Under the pieces are notes generated by a model, which made no database searches, was not told the DNA's origin, and saw only the letters and a program-made list of their open reading frames with translations. Made by a program: the position numbers and the translations under genes. DNA of 64,000 bases from Siphonodentalium dalli (taxonomy: Eukaryota; Mollusca; Scaphopoda; Gadilida; Siphonodentaliidae), in NCBI GenBank assembly GCA_032622095.1, contig CP136067.1:44187549-44251548 (forward strand). The letters are read 5' to 3'. Positions 49,313-60,720 of the stretch are shown one piece after another. The stretch's first letter is position 1, and each line of letters starts with the position of its first letter.

Positions 49313-49910
49313 GAACCTGGGAAAGGAATCAACGTCACTAATGTAATCTCTATAGACCGTCGGTTCAAACTTTCTGCTAGCTATTTGTTGCATGAGTTAT
49401 TGTACTTACTCGTGAAATGAATTATGTGCATTTTACGTATATTTTACGTATATCTATTAAATTGTTGAGGTGTTTTTGATGTTCAAAATCGGCGCACAAT
49501 CAATACCTATTTTCCTCGTAAATTTGAGTTAAAAATATTGGTTTTGAACAATTACTGATATTTCGGAATATGCACTGTGAATGTCCACAGTTCATGTACA
49601 CGTACTATAGTAAATCCCGTCAGACAACCGTTTCTATATGGTTTAAACTAATTTAACACCAGAACCGCTTTGGGTTAGAGACTTGATTGGTGACGTAGGT
49701 TCCTGGCCATGTGATAGAGCTTGGGTATATATGTGCCGGTGGATCCCCTATATGCGTCGCATTATATTCGAAGGATAATTATGAGAACACTTATCAAGGT
49801 AAGTAAGTACGTACTTTCCACGTTATCACATTATTTATCCACTGCCCCATGCACTAGTCACTAGTTTCCCAATCGGTAATTGTTGTGTCCAATTTATAGT
49901 ACGACGATGT

Positions 49911-50870
49911 CCATACCCCATTTTCACCCCCTCGGTGTGGTACCCCCCGGGGGTGACGGGTGCGGGGTCGCGGTGTTTCTAGGTGGTATTTGGGGTGGGC
50001 CACACACCCACCCACGCCGTCAAATCGGTCGAAATCCTTACCGTTCTCGAAAATGGTCCGTACCCCATTTTCACCCCCTCGGGGTGGCACCCCCGGGGGT
50101 GATGGTGGGGGGGGTCGGGTGTTTCTAGGTGGTATTTGGGCGGGCCACCCACTCAGCCGTCAAATCGGTCGAAATCCTGACTGTTCTCGAAAATGGTCCG
50201 TACCCCATTTTCACCCCCTCGGTGTGGTACCCCCCGGGGGTGACGGGTGCGGGGTCGCGGTGTTTCTAGGTGGTATTTGGGGCGGGCCACACACCCACCC
50301 ACGCCGTCAAATCGGTCGAAATCCTTACCGTTCTCGAAAATGGTCCGTACCCCATTTCACCCCTCGGGGTGGCACCCCCGGGGGTGATGGTGGGGGGTCG
50401 GGTGTTTCTATGTGGTATTTGGGCGGGCCACCCACTCAGCCGTCAAATCGGTCGAAATCCTGACCGTTCTCGAAAATGGTCCGTACCCCATTTTCACCCC
50501 CTCGGGTGACACCCCCGGGGGTGATGGGTGGGGATCGGGTGTTTCTAGGTGGTATTTGGGGCGGGCCATCCACCCATGCCGTCAAATCGGTCGAAATCCT
50601 TACCGTTCTCGAAAATTGTCCGTACCCCATTTTCACCCCCTCGGGGTGGCACCCCGGGGGTGATGGGTGGGGTCGGGGTGTTTCTAGGTGGTATTTGGGC
50701 GGGCCACCCACTCAGCCGTCAAATTGGTCGAAATCCTTACCGTTCTCGAAAATGGTCCGTACCCCATTTTCACCCCTCGGGGTGGCACCCCGGGGTGATG
50801 GATGGGGGGGGGGGGGGGTCGGGGTCTATGTGGTATTTGTGGCGGGCCACCCACCCATGCCGTCAAATCG
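49911..50870 (+). repeat. GC-rich tandem array, 7 units of 136-147 bp
   Basis: Unit starts ('cc(g/a)taccccatttt') fall at 49911, 50058, 50199, 50345, 50481, 50620 and 50757. Each unit contains 'cccccgggggtga', 'ggtggtatttgggcgggcc' and 'gtcaaatcggtcgaaatcc'. Units 1 and 3, and units 2 and 4, match best, so there is a dimeric higher-order repeat of about 287 bp. Long frames on both strands are repeat artefacts. Confidence 0.9.
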
Positions 50871-52253
50871 GTCGAAAGCGACATTTTTGAAAATAAGGAA
50901 TAGGGAATAAGTTCCAATTGTCATGTTCGTACTTTAGAGTCACTACATGTGCTATTGTATTCGTCGCTTTGCTTTGTGTGTATATGTATATGTATATGTA
51001 AAGGGCGTTTCATTTTAACTCACATGAAACCCAACACTGGGCACAAAATCGTTATATGCATACTTTATATACCATTCATATGTACATCGCACGTACCCTG
51101 GCGCGATACTAATTTTTATGTTAAAGGCCCACTTAATTTTCGAACCACCAGATCAGATTATAGAATATATATGCCATATATATACCATTTGAAAGAGTAA
51201 GCTCCAAAACATTGTATTATCAACTTATCCGGTGTAATAAACTGTGAACATGTTGTTTTTGTTGAGGTACCGACGTGTTTTCTGTGCTTAACATTTCATC
51301 TGGATTGTACTGCAAAGTCTGTAATTTTCAATGGAAGGGGAATAACTCTATATCTTAGTTTGAATTATGTTGCATTCTGGGAGCGAGACGGAGGAAATGT
51401 TTCTATGATTTCAGCTATTTTCTATTACTCTATGCATGGGCACCTTCTGAGACACAGACGTTCCAAATGGTGATGAATTATAGTATTTTAATCATATTTT
51501 ATGTCATAGATTGTACTAAAACCGTGCATCAAGGCACTATGACAAATAGTCGGTGACTCGAAAAATAGTCGGCCTTTAATATAACTTTCTCTGACAAATG
51601 TACCGAGATTATGTATAAAAGAAAGTATTTTTCTGATTGCAATGGTGTGTGTTTTGAATTGCGGGGGGGGGGGGGGAACTTGGCACAAATCATCGATATC
51701 AACCTAATATCTAGTGTTCTGTTCGTAATTTACTTCCAGCACCACCCCCCGCAAACGGGTAGTATATCTATACTAATAAAGCTCAATTTTGTTTGTTTGT
51801 TCGCTTGTTTGTTTGTTTATTTGTTAGTTTGACTAGATGAGAATTATTAGATAGGCCCCGTTTACCTAAGATGTATTTAAAACACCAGCTGAAACTCCGT
51901 ACGGAGTGTAGTTGACACACATAAGCGGGAAGAACGCTCTTTATTCTTACCTTATCAGGAATAAATCAATAGGGAACGCTCTTTATCGTTGGTCTACACA
52001 GAGACGCACTCAACGTCACACACCGCCTCGAATAGCATAATCTACAAGAACGCTCTTTATCAATACCATATCAGTCAATCTATTCATCCAGGCAGCAGAA
52101 GGGAATACCACAAATGTGGTGAACAGAGAAGTTCTTTGAAATTGTGTAAATGTATGTCCAAACACTTCAATTTGTTTCCAATCTTCTTTACCGATAACAT
52201 ATAAAACTGGGATCGTCAACCTTACAAGTTTGTAGTCGCGCTTCCGATATTGG
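50871..52253 (+). repeat. 1.4 kb unit U, copy 1
   Basis: Almost identical to 52618-54007 (offset 1750-1755). It contains MITE D3 (51121-51579), a G14 run (about 51663), an 'aataaagctcaattttgttt' (GTTT)n segment and three AACGCTCTTTAT words (51932, 51975, 52048). Near-identity indicates a recent duplication of array plus U. Confidence 0.9.
51121..51579 (+). mobile_element. TTAA MITE family D, complete copy (D3)
   Basis: TTAA plus 'aggcccacttaattttcga' at the left; 'tcgaaaaatagtcggcct' plus TTAA at the right; 459 bp. Interior landmarks match D2 ('catttgaaagagtaagctcc', 'gttgcattctgggagc'). Confidence 0.8.
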
Positions 52254-52617
52254 ATGGTGATGGTGGGGGGGGGGGGGTCGGGGTGTTTCTATGTGGTATT
52301 TGGGCGGGCCACCCATCCATGCCGTCAAATCGGTCGAAATCCTTACCGTTCTCGAAAATGGTCCATACCTCATTTTCACCCCCTCTGGGTGGCACCCCCG
52401 GGGGTGATAGGTGGGGGTCGGGGTGTTTCTATGTGGTATTTGGGGCGGGCCACCCACCCATGCCGTCAAATCGGTCGAAATCCTTACCGTTCTCGAAAAT
52501 GGTCCGTACCCCATTTTCGGGGTGGCACCCCCGGGGGTGATGGATGGAGGGGGGGGGGGGGTCGGGGTCTATGTGGTATTTGTGGCGGGCCACCCACCCA
52601 TGCCGTCAAATCGGTCG
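52254..52617 (+). repeat. GC-rich tandem array, second block
   Basis: Two complete units and one partial unit of the 49911 array, again with 'cccccgggggtga' and poly-G runs (52265-52277, 52550-52560). It separates the two U copies. Confidence 0.9.
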
Positions 52618-54007
52618 AAAGCGACATTTTTGAAAATAAGGAATAAGGAATAGGGAATAAGTTCCAATTGTCATGTTCGTACTTTAGAGTCACTACATGT
52701 GCTATTGTATTCGTCGCTTTGCTGTGTGTGTATATGTATATGTATATGTAAAGGGCGTTTCATTTTAACTCACATGAAACCCAACACTGGGCACAAAATC
52801 GTTATATGCATACTTTATATACCATTCATATGTACATCGCACGTACCCTGGCGCGATACTAATTTTTATGTTAAAGGCCCACTTAATTTTCGAACCACCA
52901 GATCAGATTATAGAATATATATGCCATATATATACCATTTGAAAGAGTAAGCTCCAAAACATTGTATTATCAACTTATCCGGTGTAATAAACTGTGAACA
53001 TGTTGTTTTTGTTGAGGTACCGACGTGTTTTCTGTGCTTAACATTTCATCTGGATTGTACTGCAAAGTCTGTAATTTTCAATGGAAGGGGAATAACTCTA
53101 TATCTTAGTTTGAATTATGTTGCATTCTGGGAGCGAGACGGAGGAAATGTTTCTATGATTTCAGCTATTTTCTATTACTCTATGCATGGGCACCTTCTGA
53201 GACACAGACGTTCCAAATGGTGATGAATTATAGTATTTTAATCATATTTTATGTCATAGATTGTACTAAAACCGTGCATCAAGGCACTATGACAAATAGT
53301 CGGTGACTCGAAAAATAGTAGGCCTTTAATATAACTTTCTCTGACAAATGTACCGAGATTATGTATAAAAGAAAGTATTTTTCTGATTGCAATGGTGTGT
53401 GTTTTGAATTGCGGGGGGGGGGGGGGGGACTTGGCACAAATCATCGATATCAACCTAATATCTAGTGTTCTGTTCGTAATTTACTTCCACCACCACCCCC
53501 CGCAAACGGGTAGTATATCTATACTAATAAAGCTCAATTTTGTTTGTTTGTTTGTTCGCTTGTTTGTTTGTTTATTTGTTAGTTTGACTAGATGAGAATT
53601 ATTAGATAGGCCCCGTTTACCTAAGATGTATTTAAAACACCAGCTGAAACTCCGTACGGAGTGTAGTTGACACACATAAGAGGGCAGAACGCTCTTTATT
53701 CTTACCTTATCAGGAATAAATCAATAGGGAACGCTCTTTATCGTTGGTCTACACAGAGACGCACTCAACGTCACACACCGCCTCGAATAGCATAATCTAC
53801 AAGAACGCTCTTTATCAATACCATATCAGTCAATCTATTCATCCAGGCAGCAGAAGGGAATACCACAAATGTGGTGAACAGAGAAGTTCTTTGAAATTGT
53901 GTAAATGTATGTCCAAACACTTCAATTTGTTTCCAATCTTCTTTACCGATAACATATAAAACTGGGATCGTCAACCTTATAAGTTTGTAGTCGCGCTTCC
54001 GATATTG
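52618..54007 (+). repeat. 1.4 kb unit U, copy 2
   Basis: Duplicate of 50871-52253 with a handful of differences (an extra 'aaggaat', one more G in the poly-G run, an extra 'gttt', AGAGGGCAG for AGCGGGAAG). It ends at 'gatattggat', exactly where copy 1 meets the array, so the duplicated block is array plus U. Confidence 0.9.
52871..53329 (+). mobile_element. TTAA MITE family D copy inside U copy 2 (D4)
   Basis: Identical structure to D3, carried by the block duplication rather than by an independent insertion. Confidence 0.8.
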
Positions 54008-54034
54008 GATTTCGCGCCATTATATTTATATATT

Positions 54035-54165
54035 TTATATGAGACTTTATAAGAGTCACTGCATGTGCTATTGTATTCTTTGCTTTGTATACGTAAAGGG
54101 CGTTTCATTTTAACTGTCATGAAACCCAACACTGGGCCAACAATGGTTATATATGCATACTTAAT
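54035..54165 (+). repeat. Diverged third copy of the U 5' segment
   Basis: 'aagagtcactgcatgtgcta', 'gtaaagggcgtttcatttta' and 'catgaaacccaacactgggc' match 50935-51060 with substitutions. It is an older relative of the recent duplication. Confidence 0.7.
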
Positions 54166-56384
54166 TTCGCGCTCCGCGTGATAATGTTTCGCTGATTCTT
54201 GGTATGCATGGGCCATGGGCGTTTTATTTATAGAAATGCGATTTTTTGGGACGGATTAAAAGTCGAACTGCGACCCGGAGGCCGAGTCCGGTAAAAGGTG
54301 TAGTTGGGAATTCTGGTGAGATGCACGAGAAACCTTCAGTGATAAGCCGTATATAGTTGTTGTAATAATTTGAAGGATTAGTTGTTTTAACGGAATTATG
54401 AGTTGGTCATTCGTGAAACCAATATATTTTATATTCTATAATTGCAATCATGGGTATTTAATATATGATCTTGAGCGCGTTACCATTTCTGACATTGGTT
54501 TTCTTGTATACCATGCATATGTACATCGCGCGTACACGTCATACTTCCTTTACGTATGATATATCATATATAGCGATGTGGTTTTAAAGTGGCGAGCTTG
54601 TTTTCAATTTAAATATTTTTTAATTTATAGTTTTACTCGTTTTAACGACAATTGTGCCCCTGTGGTATGAGATCGTTTATCATCCACGACTCAGACTCTC
54701 CAAATTTAAAGTGGCACAAAATTTTCTTGCAATACTCATTCCCATAAATATAAGAAGTCATACTCATTGAAATCAACATAATAGCTAGTGTTCTTATATC
54801 TGTAATTTTCTTCCAGCGCACCCCCTCCAACATGCACTGTCCAACAAAACTCAAACAAGAGGCTCATGGACCGGTGGTATATATAATACTCGGATCGTTA
54901 AAGGACATTACACGCATTGTCATGATTGTTCTTCTGATGCTTTGATTTCACATCATTGGATTTTTTTGTAATATAGAATGTGAAACTTTATGAGTTAGAT
55001 TGTAATTGTATTTTTCCGCCCAACAGCGTGTGATTCATTTGCTATCGGTTATTGCATTACAAACCCGTAGACAGAATGTAATCGGAAACGCATTTGTACG
55101 GATTAATCGCATATAAAGGTATGGTACAGCTATTCGTCACTCGTGCAGTACATCTTAAAAGTGGCACATAATATCTTGGCCTCAAATTAAACCTAATAAT
55201 TGATGTCTTTTTCATATGGTCGTTGAATGACTTTACCCGCTAGATCACGATTGTGCTTTCATTAAATTTCATTTATAATGCGTAATAATTTTTGACGAAG
55301 TATTCCGCAGAATAGGTTCGTTACACAATGGCCTTGATCGGTTATCGGCAACGAGTTGAACAGTTCAACGCTCATCGAGCAATGGTTAATGATTGTGCTT
55401 TTCTGCATGAGATCTAAAACACTTCTTATTAAATACACAATCATACATTTTCTCGAGACATCAATGCGTTTCTGAAGATATTATACCAGTAAATAACTGC
55501 ATGGTGGAAATTTATATGGTCATTTTCAACGCATTCGCAGACAATCAGACTTAACATTTGGTGTACGGCAAATTGCAAATAAGAATATATTTACTGTCGT
55601 ACGAATTGGAGCGGTCGTCAAAACCTTTGTAGCACAGCGATCGATTATTATTGTGTTGTTTTACCGACAAAAGACAACTACGCGACATGCATACGATTAA
55701 CTGACTGTATTTAAGACGAAATAGCTTGTGCCCGACCCCTTATAGTAATTCGCTACAATAAAATATGTTTAATCTAAGCCTAACTACATCAGGCCTGCCT
55801 TTTAAGGAGTGAAATCAGTCCAGCTTGACTTGACACATATGGTATATGCATAATATACAAAATGGATTAGGACACATGTTTTTGTAACTATGAAGCCCAC
55901 CTCCAGATGTTCCAGATCATACTGGCACTCCTAAAATCGAAATAAGGAGGACGTAATTGCTCTATTGTGTTATCTATCTTGATTCCTCACATTTATCATT
56001 TCGATAACTAAGTCGCATTTTGCCTTCATAGTATTGGTGATGGTCAACTATATATAAACGTCAGCGTGGTAAGGTTCAAGTCAAGTGTGTGGTTAGAAAA
56101 AAATATGTTGTGCCTCCGATTTCCGGTAAACTTATATATCATAATATCCGTGACATGAGGAATCGTGTGGTTAAAGACAGACAGGCAGATGATTTTATTC
56201 CTCCATTATTGGAGATAAGGTATATACAAACGATGTACAATGTGAGGTACAGTTGGTACAAAAGATAGGTAATACTGATTACAAAATCATCAAATGTCAT
56301 AGTTTATATAGATCATAAGATGTATATGCGCATGTTTAATCACGTAAATGAGTAACGAAACTGAATGGTGTGGGAAAATTTATT
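54166..56384. other. Non-coding; old repeat at about 54900-55210
   Basis: The segment 54900-55210 ('gtatggtacagctattcgtc', 'aaagtggcacataatatctt') matches the pair at 60165-60720. Otherwise no gene, RNA or element is recognised. Confidence 0.35.
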
Positions 56385-56642
56385 TTATTTTTGTCTTCGT
56401 GATGCAATGAATCTAATGGTGTTGTTTGAAGACTGCCACGTGGTGTCACGGGGACCACGGATGATGGGGGGGGGGGAGCAATATTGATCAAACATATTCT
56501 GTCGTCGATTTATTCTCAACTTAATATATATAGAAGCTCCATAATAAGAGGAATCGATAGTGGTGTGGGTTAACGTTTCGAGAGTGGCGGCGTCATAAAT
56601 TGGGGTTAATGGGGGCATCAGCGTTGGTAAACCATTTTCTAG
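56385..56642 (-). CDS. Exon-like frame, possible 3' exon of a membrane protein
   Basis: The function is unrecognised. Following an AG ('gataatcag', minus strand) the frame is open for about 85 codons: LENGLPTLMPPLTPIYDAAT, then SSYYGASIYIKLRINRRQNM, ending ...IRFIASRRQK-TAA, with AATAAA overlapping the stop codon. A C11 run lies inside it, so its length could be misread. Upstream on the same strand is a transmembrane-type ORF (56808-56930). The composition (T, P and Y-rich, then basic) would suit a cytoplasmic tail, but no domain is recognised and the splice joining the two is not resolved. A competing splice to 'ctag|AAAATGG' would end after 15 codons instead. Confidence 0.35.
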   Translation of the reverse strand, partial: LENGLPTLMPPLTPIYDAATLETLTHTTIDSSYYGASIYIKLRINRRQNMFDQYCSPPPIIRGPRDTTWQSSNNTIRFIASRRQK

Positions 56643-56807
56643 CTGATTATCACCAAAATTTTATATACATAGGACCCCATGAGTCAAATGACACACACGG
56701 TTCAAAGTTGGAATAGCAGTGCCGTGCGTTAGTGACGGGGAGAACTAGAAGAAGAAACATAATTGATATAACAGTGTTGTTTCCGAAATATGCTCAACAG
56801 TGAATAT

Positions 56808-56930
56808 CTACTTCTTAGCCCCAACGATATAAACGATACTTGCAACAAACAACACGGCAAACAATCCGACAACGCGAGTCACTACAATTACTATATATAA
56901 CTCATGTATAAGAATAAATGTTATATGCAT
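56808..56930 (-). CDS. Short ORF or exon encoding one transmembrane helix
   Basis: A 40-codon minus-strand frame starts at ATG 56930. Its C-terminal part, VTRVVGLFAVLFVASIVYIV, is a textbook hydrophobic helix followed by GAKK and a TAG at 56810-56808. It could be a micropeptide, a tail-anchored C-terminus, or an exon of a single-pass protein (a GTAGAT donor overlaps the last codons). A further short frame at 56760-56650 starts MFLLLVLPVTNARHCYSNFE, resembling a signal peptide. Their relation to 56385-56642 is uncertain. Confidence 0.35.
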   Translation of the reverse strand: MHITFILIHELYIVIVVTRVVGLFAVLFVASIVYIVGAKK

Positions 56931-58279
56931 GTGTGCGTGTATGGATAAACTTTATGAAAAACTACATTGCACAAGAGTGTTCTTTATTCTCATCAAATGT
57001 CCCAGCGGAGTGTTTCACACCTCTTTAAACTGGACAACAACGGGTAACCCTGCTATATATAGCATAATTATGTCGCTAAATTTATGTTATTCATTATATA
57101 CTTTTATATATCAGGGACGCATACATCCCGAAAACGCAAAAAAAAAATTCGTGCAAAACGGTACCAAGTATCAACAGGTTAAGAAATATCCACAACAGAT
57201 ATATGGTCAAGTATAAACAATGGCGCGGAAGTTTATTGCTGGTGTCTGAGCCCGATTGAATAACATGTATGTTGACGTATGCGTATGACTTTTAGCGGCA
57301 TGCCAGAGTCATTCTTGAGTTGACAGCAAATTAATGTCAACTGTGGTGTCGATGGTGTTTTCAAACGTTGCTAAGACAAGTGTGGTCAGTTGTGCCTATC
57401 AATTTTACAAATGACTTAAGCTGTCACCACAAATACTTTGAATATCGTGTACAGATCGAGTGATACGTGTTTATATCCACAGAAAGGCATTTGAATCTTC
57501 CAGTTCACGATAACGCTTTGCTGGCATTCGATCTTTTATATAAATTTAGAAATGCATGCCCAACTTTGTATAATAAATTGTCATCTCTCTGGTGCTGACA
57601 AAAGAGCTTTCAGTCAGGTAGGATTCACCTCATTTTATTCAGGGGGATCCTGTCATTCCTATGAATGTATTTATTTATGCTATTAGCTATTTGGCCGTTT
57701 TTCGTATGAAATATAATATGGACAATATAGCGAAGACATTCTGTCGCAAATATTGGGACACTACTTAGGATGGGCACCAAATCCTTCGATTAGTTGACAT
57801 CACAGTTTATTTTACAGAACCATTGTTGACGTGTGGTTTCTAACCTGTTATTATGTTGTATGAAGCAAGACTAAGATTTCATTCACACATTATTTAATAT
57901 GAGGTCTGTGATAATGTCCGACCATTTAAATATTGGACGTTTCGGGGAAAATGTATCGTAACCAGATATGACAGTATGTATTGATATTCAACGTGGACCT
58001 TTAAACGTATCACAATGACTAGCTTTCTGGTATAAGTCGATCTGATGTCTGATGTCATTTTAAAGCCACACAAATTGCACCAGTTAATGTGCGAATACGC
58101 GATGTCCCGATGGGCAAGAAATCAACAAAATGGTACAATCGTCATTATATTGTGTACAATTTTGAGCCAATGATTTGCCTGTAATTGGCAGATATTTATT
58201 TGGACTTGCAATTTGCCGTACATGCACTAACGCATCAGGGGAACAGTTGCCGGGAACTGCAATTTGTACGACAGTGCTC
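56931..58279. other. Non-coding; family-C fragment at 57003-57065
   Basis: 'gagtgtttcacacctcttta' with 'caacgggtaaccctgctata' (57008-57055) is the reverse of the family C start at 61556. No confident gene otherwise. Confidence 0.35.
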
Positions 58280-58315
58280 ACTGTCGGATACCAGTTTAGG
58301 TTCGTATATTTCAAG

Positions 58316-58344
58316 ATGGCGGCGCCCAGTAAACAAGATAAACG
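58316..58344 (+). CDS. First-exon candidate in left arm (MAAPSKQDK)
   Basis: ATG at 58316 lies in 'tcaagATGGCGGCg', which matches the start-associated YY1 motif (AAnATGGCGGC) known from animal housekeeping promoters. Nine codons (MAAPSKQDK) plus two bases end at a consensus donor, CG|gtaagt. If unspliced, the frame stops one codon later (CGG TAA). The downstream exon was not found. The identical exon and donor in the opposite arm show this core is conserved. Confidence 0.35.
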
Positions 58345-59679
58345 GTAAGTGTATATATTGTCTCCAAGCATCAATTAACGACATCTTTCGGCGATACACC
58401 TTTAAACAGTTATGTAGGAATTTGTATGCCCAACATTACGTAAAATGCCTTTCGCATGACAGGCATGTGAATTGTTGTATTTGGCGTGTCAAGTCGTCAT
58501 AATTTTTCGAAATTTTATCGAGGCGGCGAAATGTTCGCTTTTTCGCAATTTTTTGGCCCTGGGCTCATGGATCAGCAAATTTATGTATTGTTGTGGGTAG
58601 ATTAGGTTACCACACATCTTTGGAATGCAAAACCGGCGATATTTTTATTGTCTAACTCCGAAAAACGACCTTTGAAAATTTCAAAATGTTCAGGTTCAGA
58701 TTCGCAATATTCCCGATGATTTTGTTCAGGTTCAGACTGGTTCAGACACAATTTTCGTTCGGGTTCGGACAAATTTCGGACGCATAAAAAACTATCGCAT
58801 AGAAGTGACATGACGAGGTGCAGTCGCGTTCTTATTGCGTTTTTGTGCGTATTGATTATCTTCTATTCGTAAAAAAAAGAACGATAAATGGGGAACACGT
58901 GGCATGGTTTTAGCCCACTCGCGAATAATTTGGGCGGACTTTCTTATTTTATGCATGTGAGATACATGTATGCGCTCACGTGGTTCCCCTCCCCATCCAC
59001 ATACGAGGCCACGAAGGTCGCCGCAGGTAGATGAGCAGATAACTGTCCATAACTGTTCCTCCGGCCTTGAGATATTCCCTATCTTCCGTTTTCTTGAACC
59101 CCTGGCCCTCATATATTATATGTTCCCATGGTGAATTTGTTTTAAATGACAGACCAAGCAAGATCCGAATAGCTGGAACATTTTCTTAATTACTGGTTAC
59201 CAGGGTGGTGGGGAATCTTTTTTTCAGGTTTTGATGCGTCCGAACCTGAACGAAAATTGTCCGAACCTGAACGAAATTTGTCCGAACCCGAACGAAAATT
59301 GTGTCTGAACCTGAACAAAATCATCGGGAATATTGCGAATCTGAACCTGAACATTTTGAAATTTTCAAAGGTCGTTTTTCGGAGTTAGACAATAAAAACA
59401 TCGCCGGTTTTGCATTCCAAAGATGTGTGGTAACCTAATCTACCCACAACAATACATAAATTTGCTGATCCATGAGCCCAGGGCCAAAAAAATTCGCCGC
59501 CTCGATAAAATTTCGAAAAATTATGACGACTTGGCACGCCAAATACAACAATTCACATGCCTGTCATGCTAAAGGCATGTTACGTAGGTGTTGGCCATAC
59601 ACATTCCTACATAACTGTTTAAAGGTGTATCACCGAAAGATGTCGTTAATTGATGCTTGGAGACAATATATACACTTAC

Positions 59680-59708
59680 CGTTTATCTTGTTTACTGGGC
59701 GCCGCCAT
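59680..59708 (-). CDS. First-exon candidate in right arm (MAAPSKQDK)
   Basis: Mirror copy of 58316-58344 on the minus strand: ATG at 59708-59706, donor GT just below 59680. The two copies point towards each other, so at most one is likely to belong to an expressed gene. Confidence 0.3.
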
Positions 59709-59742
59709 CTTGAAATGTACGAACCTAAACGGGTATCCGACA

Positions 59743-60164
59743 GTACACCAGATAATTATCTTTTTGGGCCATAATTTTAATAATCAACCGGAAAACTCAC
59801 GTTTGGTGCTATATAAGCCATTATATACATGTCATGTGTCGCGTGTATAGCAATATTCAAACACTCATACGTTTTAAGTAAATATATATTCGGTGTTCAT
59901 GGGACCAAGTTACAGTCGATCGGTGGAATTTCACATAATAATCGTGATTTCTCAGTACGTACTTTATCGCCAAGATTTATAGAAAGTAGATGCTAGAAGT
60001 ATATATAGTATATACCTGTGAATTCTTCCGAATGATTTTATGTTCCTAACTTGTCCTAGTATTTAGATATCATCAACATTATATGATAAATATCGTAATT
60101 TAATGTAAACAAACGCAAAATTCCCGCTAAATTTCCGGTATCGGATATACACTGTGTTTAAGAG
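59743..60164. other. Non-coding, nothing recognised
   Basis: AT-rich DNA. No gene or clear repeat seen. Confidence 0.35.
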
Positions 60165-60720
60165 TCACCGTGTTATTGTATTCTTCATTCCGCTGTGCGA
60201 CCCTCGGTGGCGTTCGATCCCTCTACTGTCGGATATTACTTTAGAAATGTGAACAGAATGTTCTTGGAAACGTTAGCTAGTATGGATTAACGTATAGAAA
60301 GGTATGGGGCATATATTCGTCACTCATGTATTATATATTGAAAGTGGCACATAAACCTAGTAATTGATCGGCTGTTCTTGGCGTGGGGAGAGGCGGTAAG
60401 GACATATCCGTATACATATATTGTCACGATTGTGCTTCAGATGTTTCGAGTTCACATATTGGATATAATTATGTGAATTATATGAGACATTAAGAGTCGA
60501 TGCAGGTTATTCTGTTGTATTGTTCACTCCACAGCACGACTATCGGTAGCGAGCGACCCCTCTGTTGTCAGATATTACTTTAGGATACTGCATGAGCATG
60601 AACAAAAAGTAATTGGAATATATATACACGAAAAGGTATGAGGCATCTATTCATCACTCATACAATTCTTATTTAAAGTGGTACATCATGTTCTGGACTC
60701 AAACAAACCCTGACGATGGT
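60165..60720 (+). repeat. Direct repeat pair, about 300 bp, related to 54900-55210
   Basis: 'taagagtc(a/g)', 'tattgtattcttcattccgc' (60175) and 'tgttgtattgttcactccac' (60513), then 'gtcggatattactttag' type words and 'aaagtgg(c/t)aca', mark two diverged copies. Confidence 0.6.

Larger units (their letters stand above)
58280..59742. mobile_element. 1.46 kb inverted repeat duplicating a first-exon-like segment
   Basis: The arms (58280-58785 and 59232-59742, about 505 bp) are near-perfect inverted copies around a 446 bp spacer. Outer ends: 'actgtcggatacc' and 'ggtatccgacagt'. Inner ends: iterated 'cgaacctgaacgaaaattgt'-type words. Each arm contains 'caagATGGCGGCgccc', a 9-codon frame and a GTAAGT donor. 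It may be a long-TIR element that captured a gene start, or an inverted duplication of one. The spacer has no recognised gene. Confidence 0.8.

Noticed and set aside
48962-49420. 152-codon frame within repeat R, partly conserved in other R copies.
   Set aside because: Other copies are interrupted, differences do not favour third codon positions by eye, and no domain is recognisable. A dN/dS test among copies would settle it.
49854-52693. Pro/Gly/Arg-rich frames up to 167 codons in the GC-rich array.
   Set aside because: Repeat artefacts of 136-147 bp units present on both strands; no start context or unique sequence.
57718-58260. Plus-strand register that looks protein-like over 180 codons.
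   Set aside because: It contains a stop about every 25 codons, as expected by chance in this composition.
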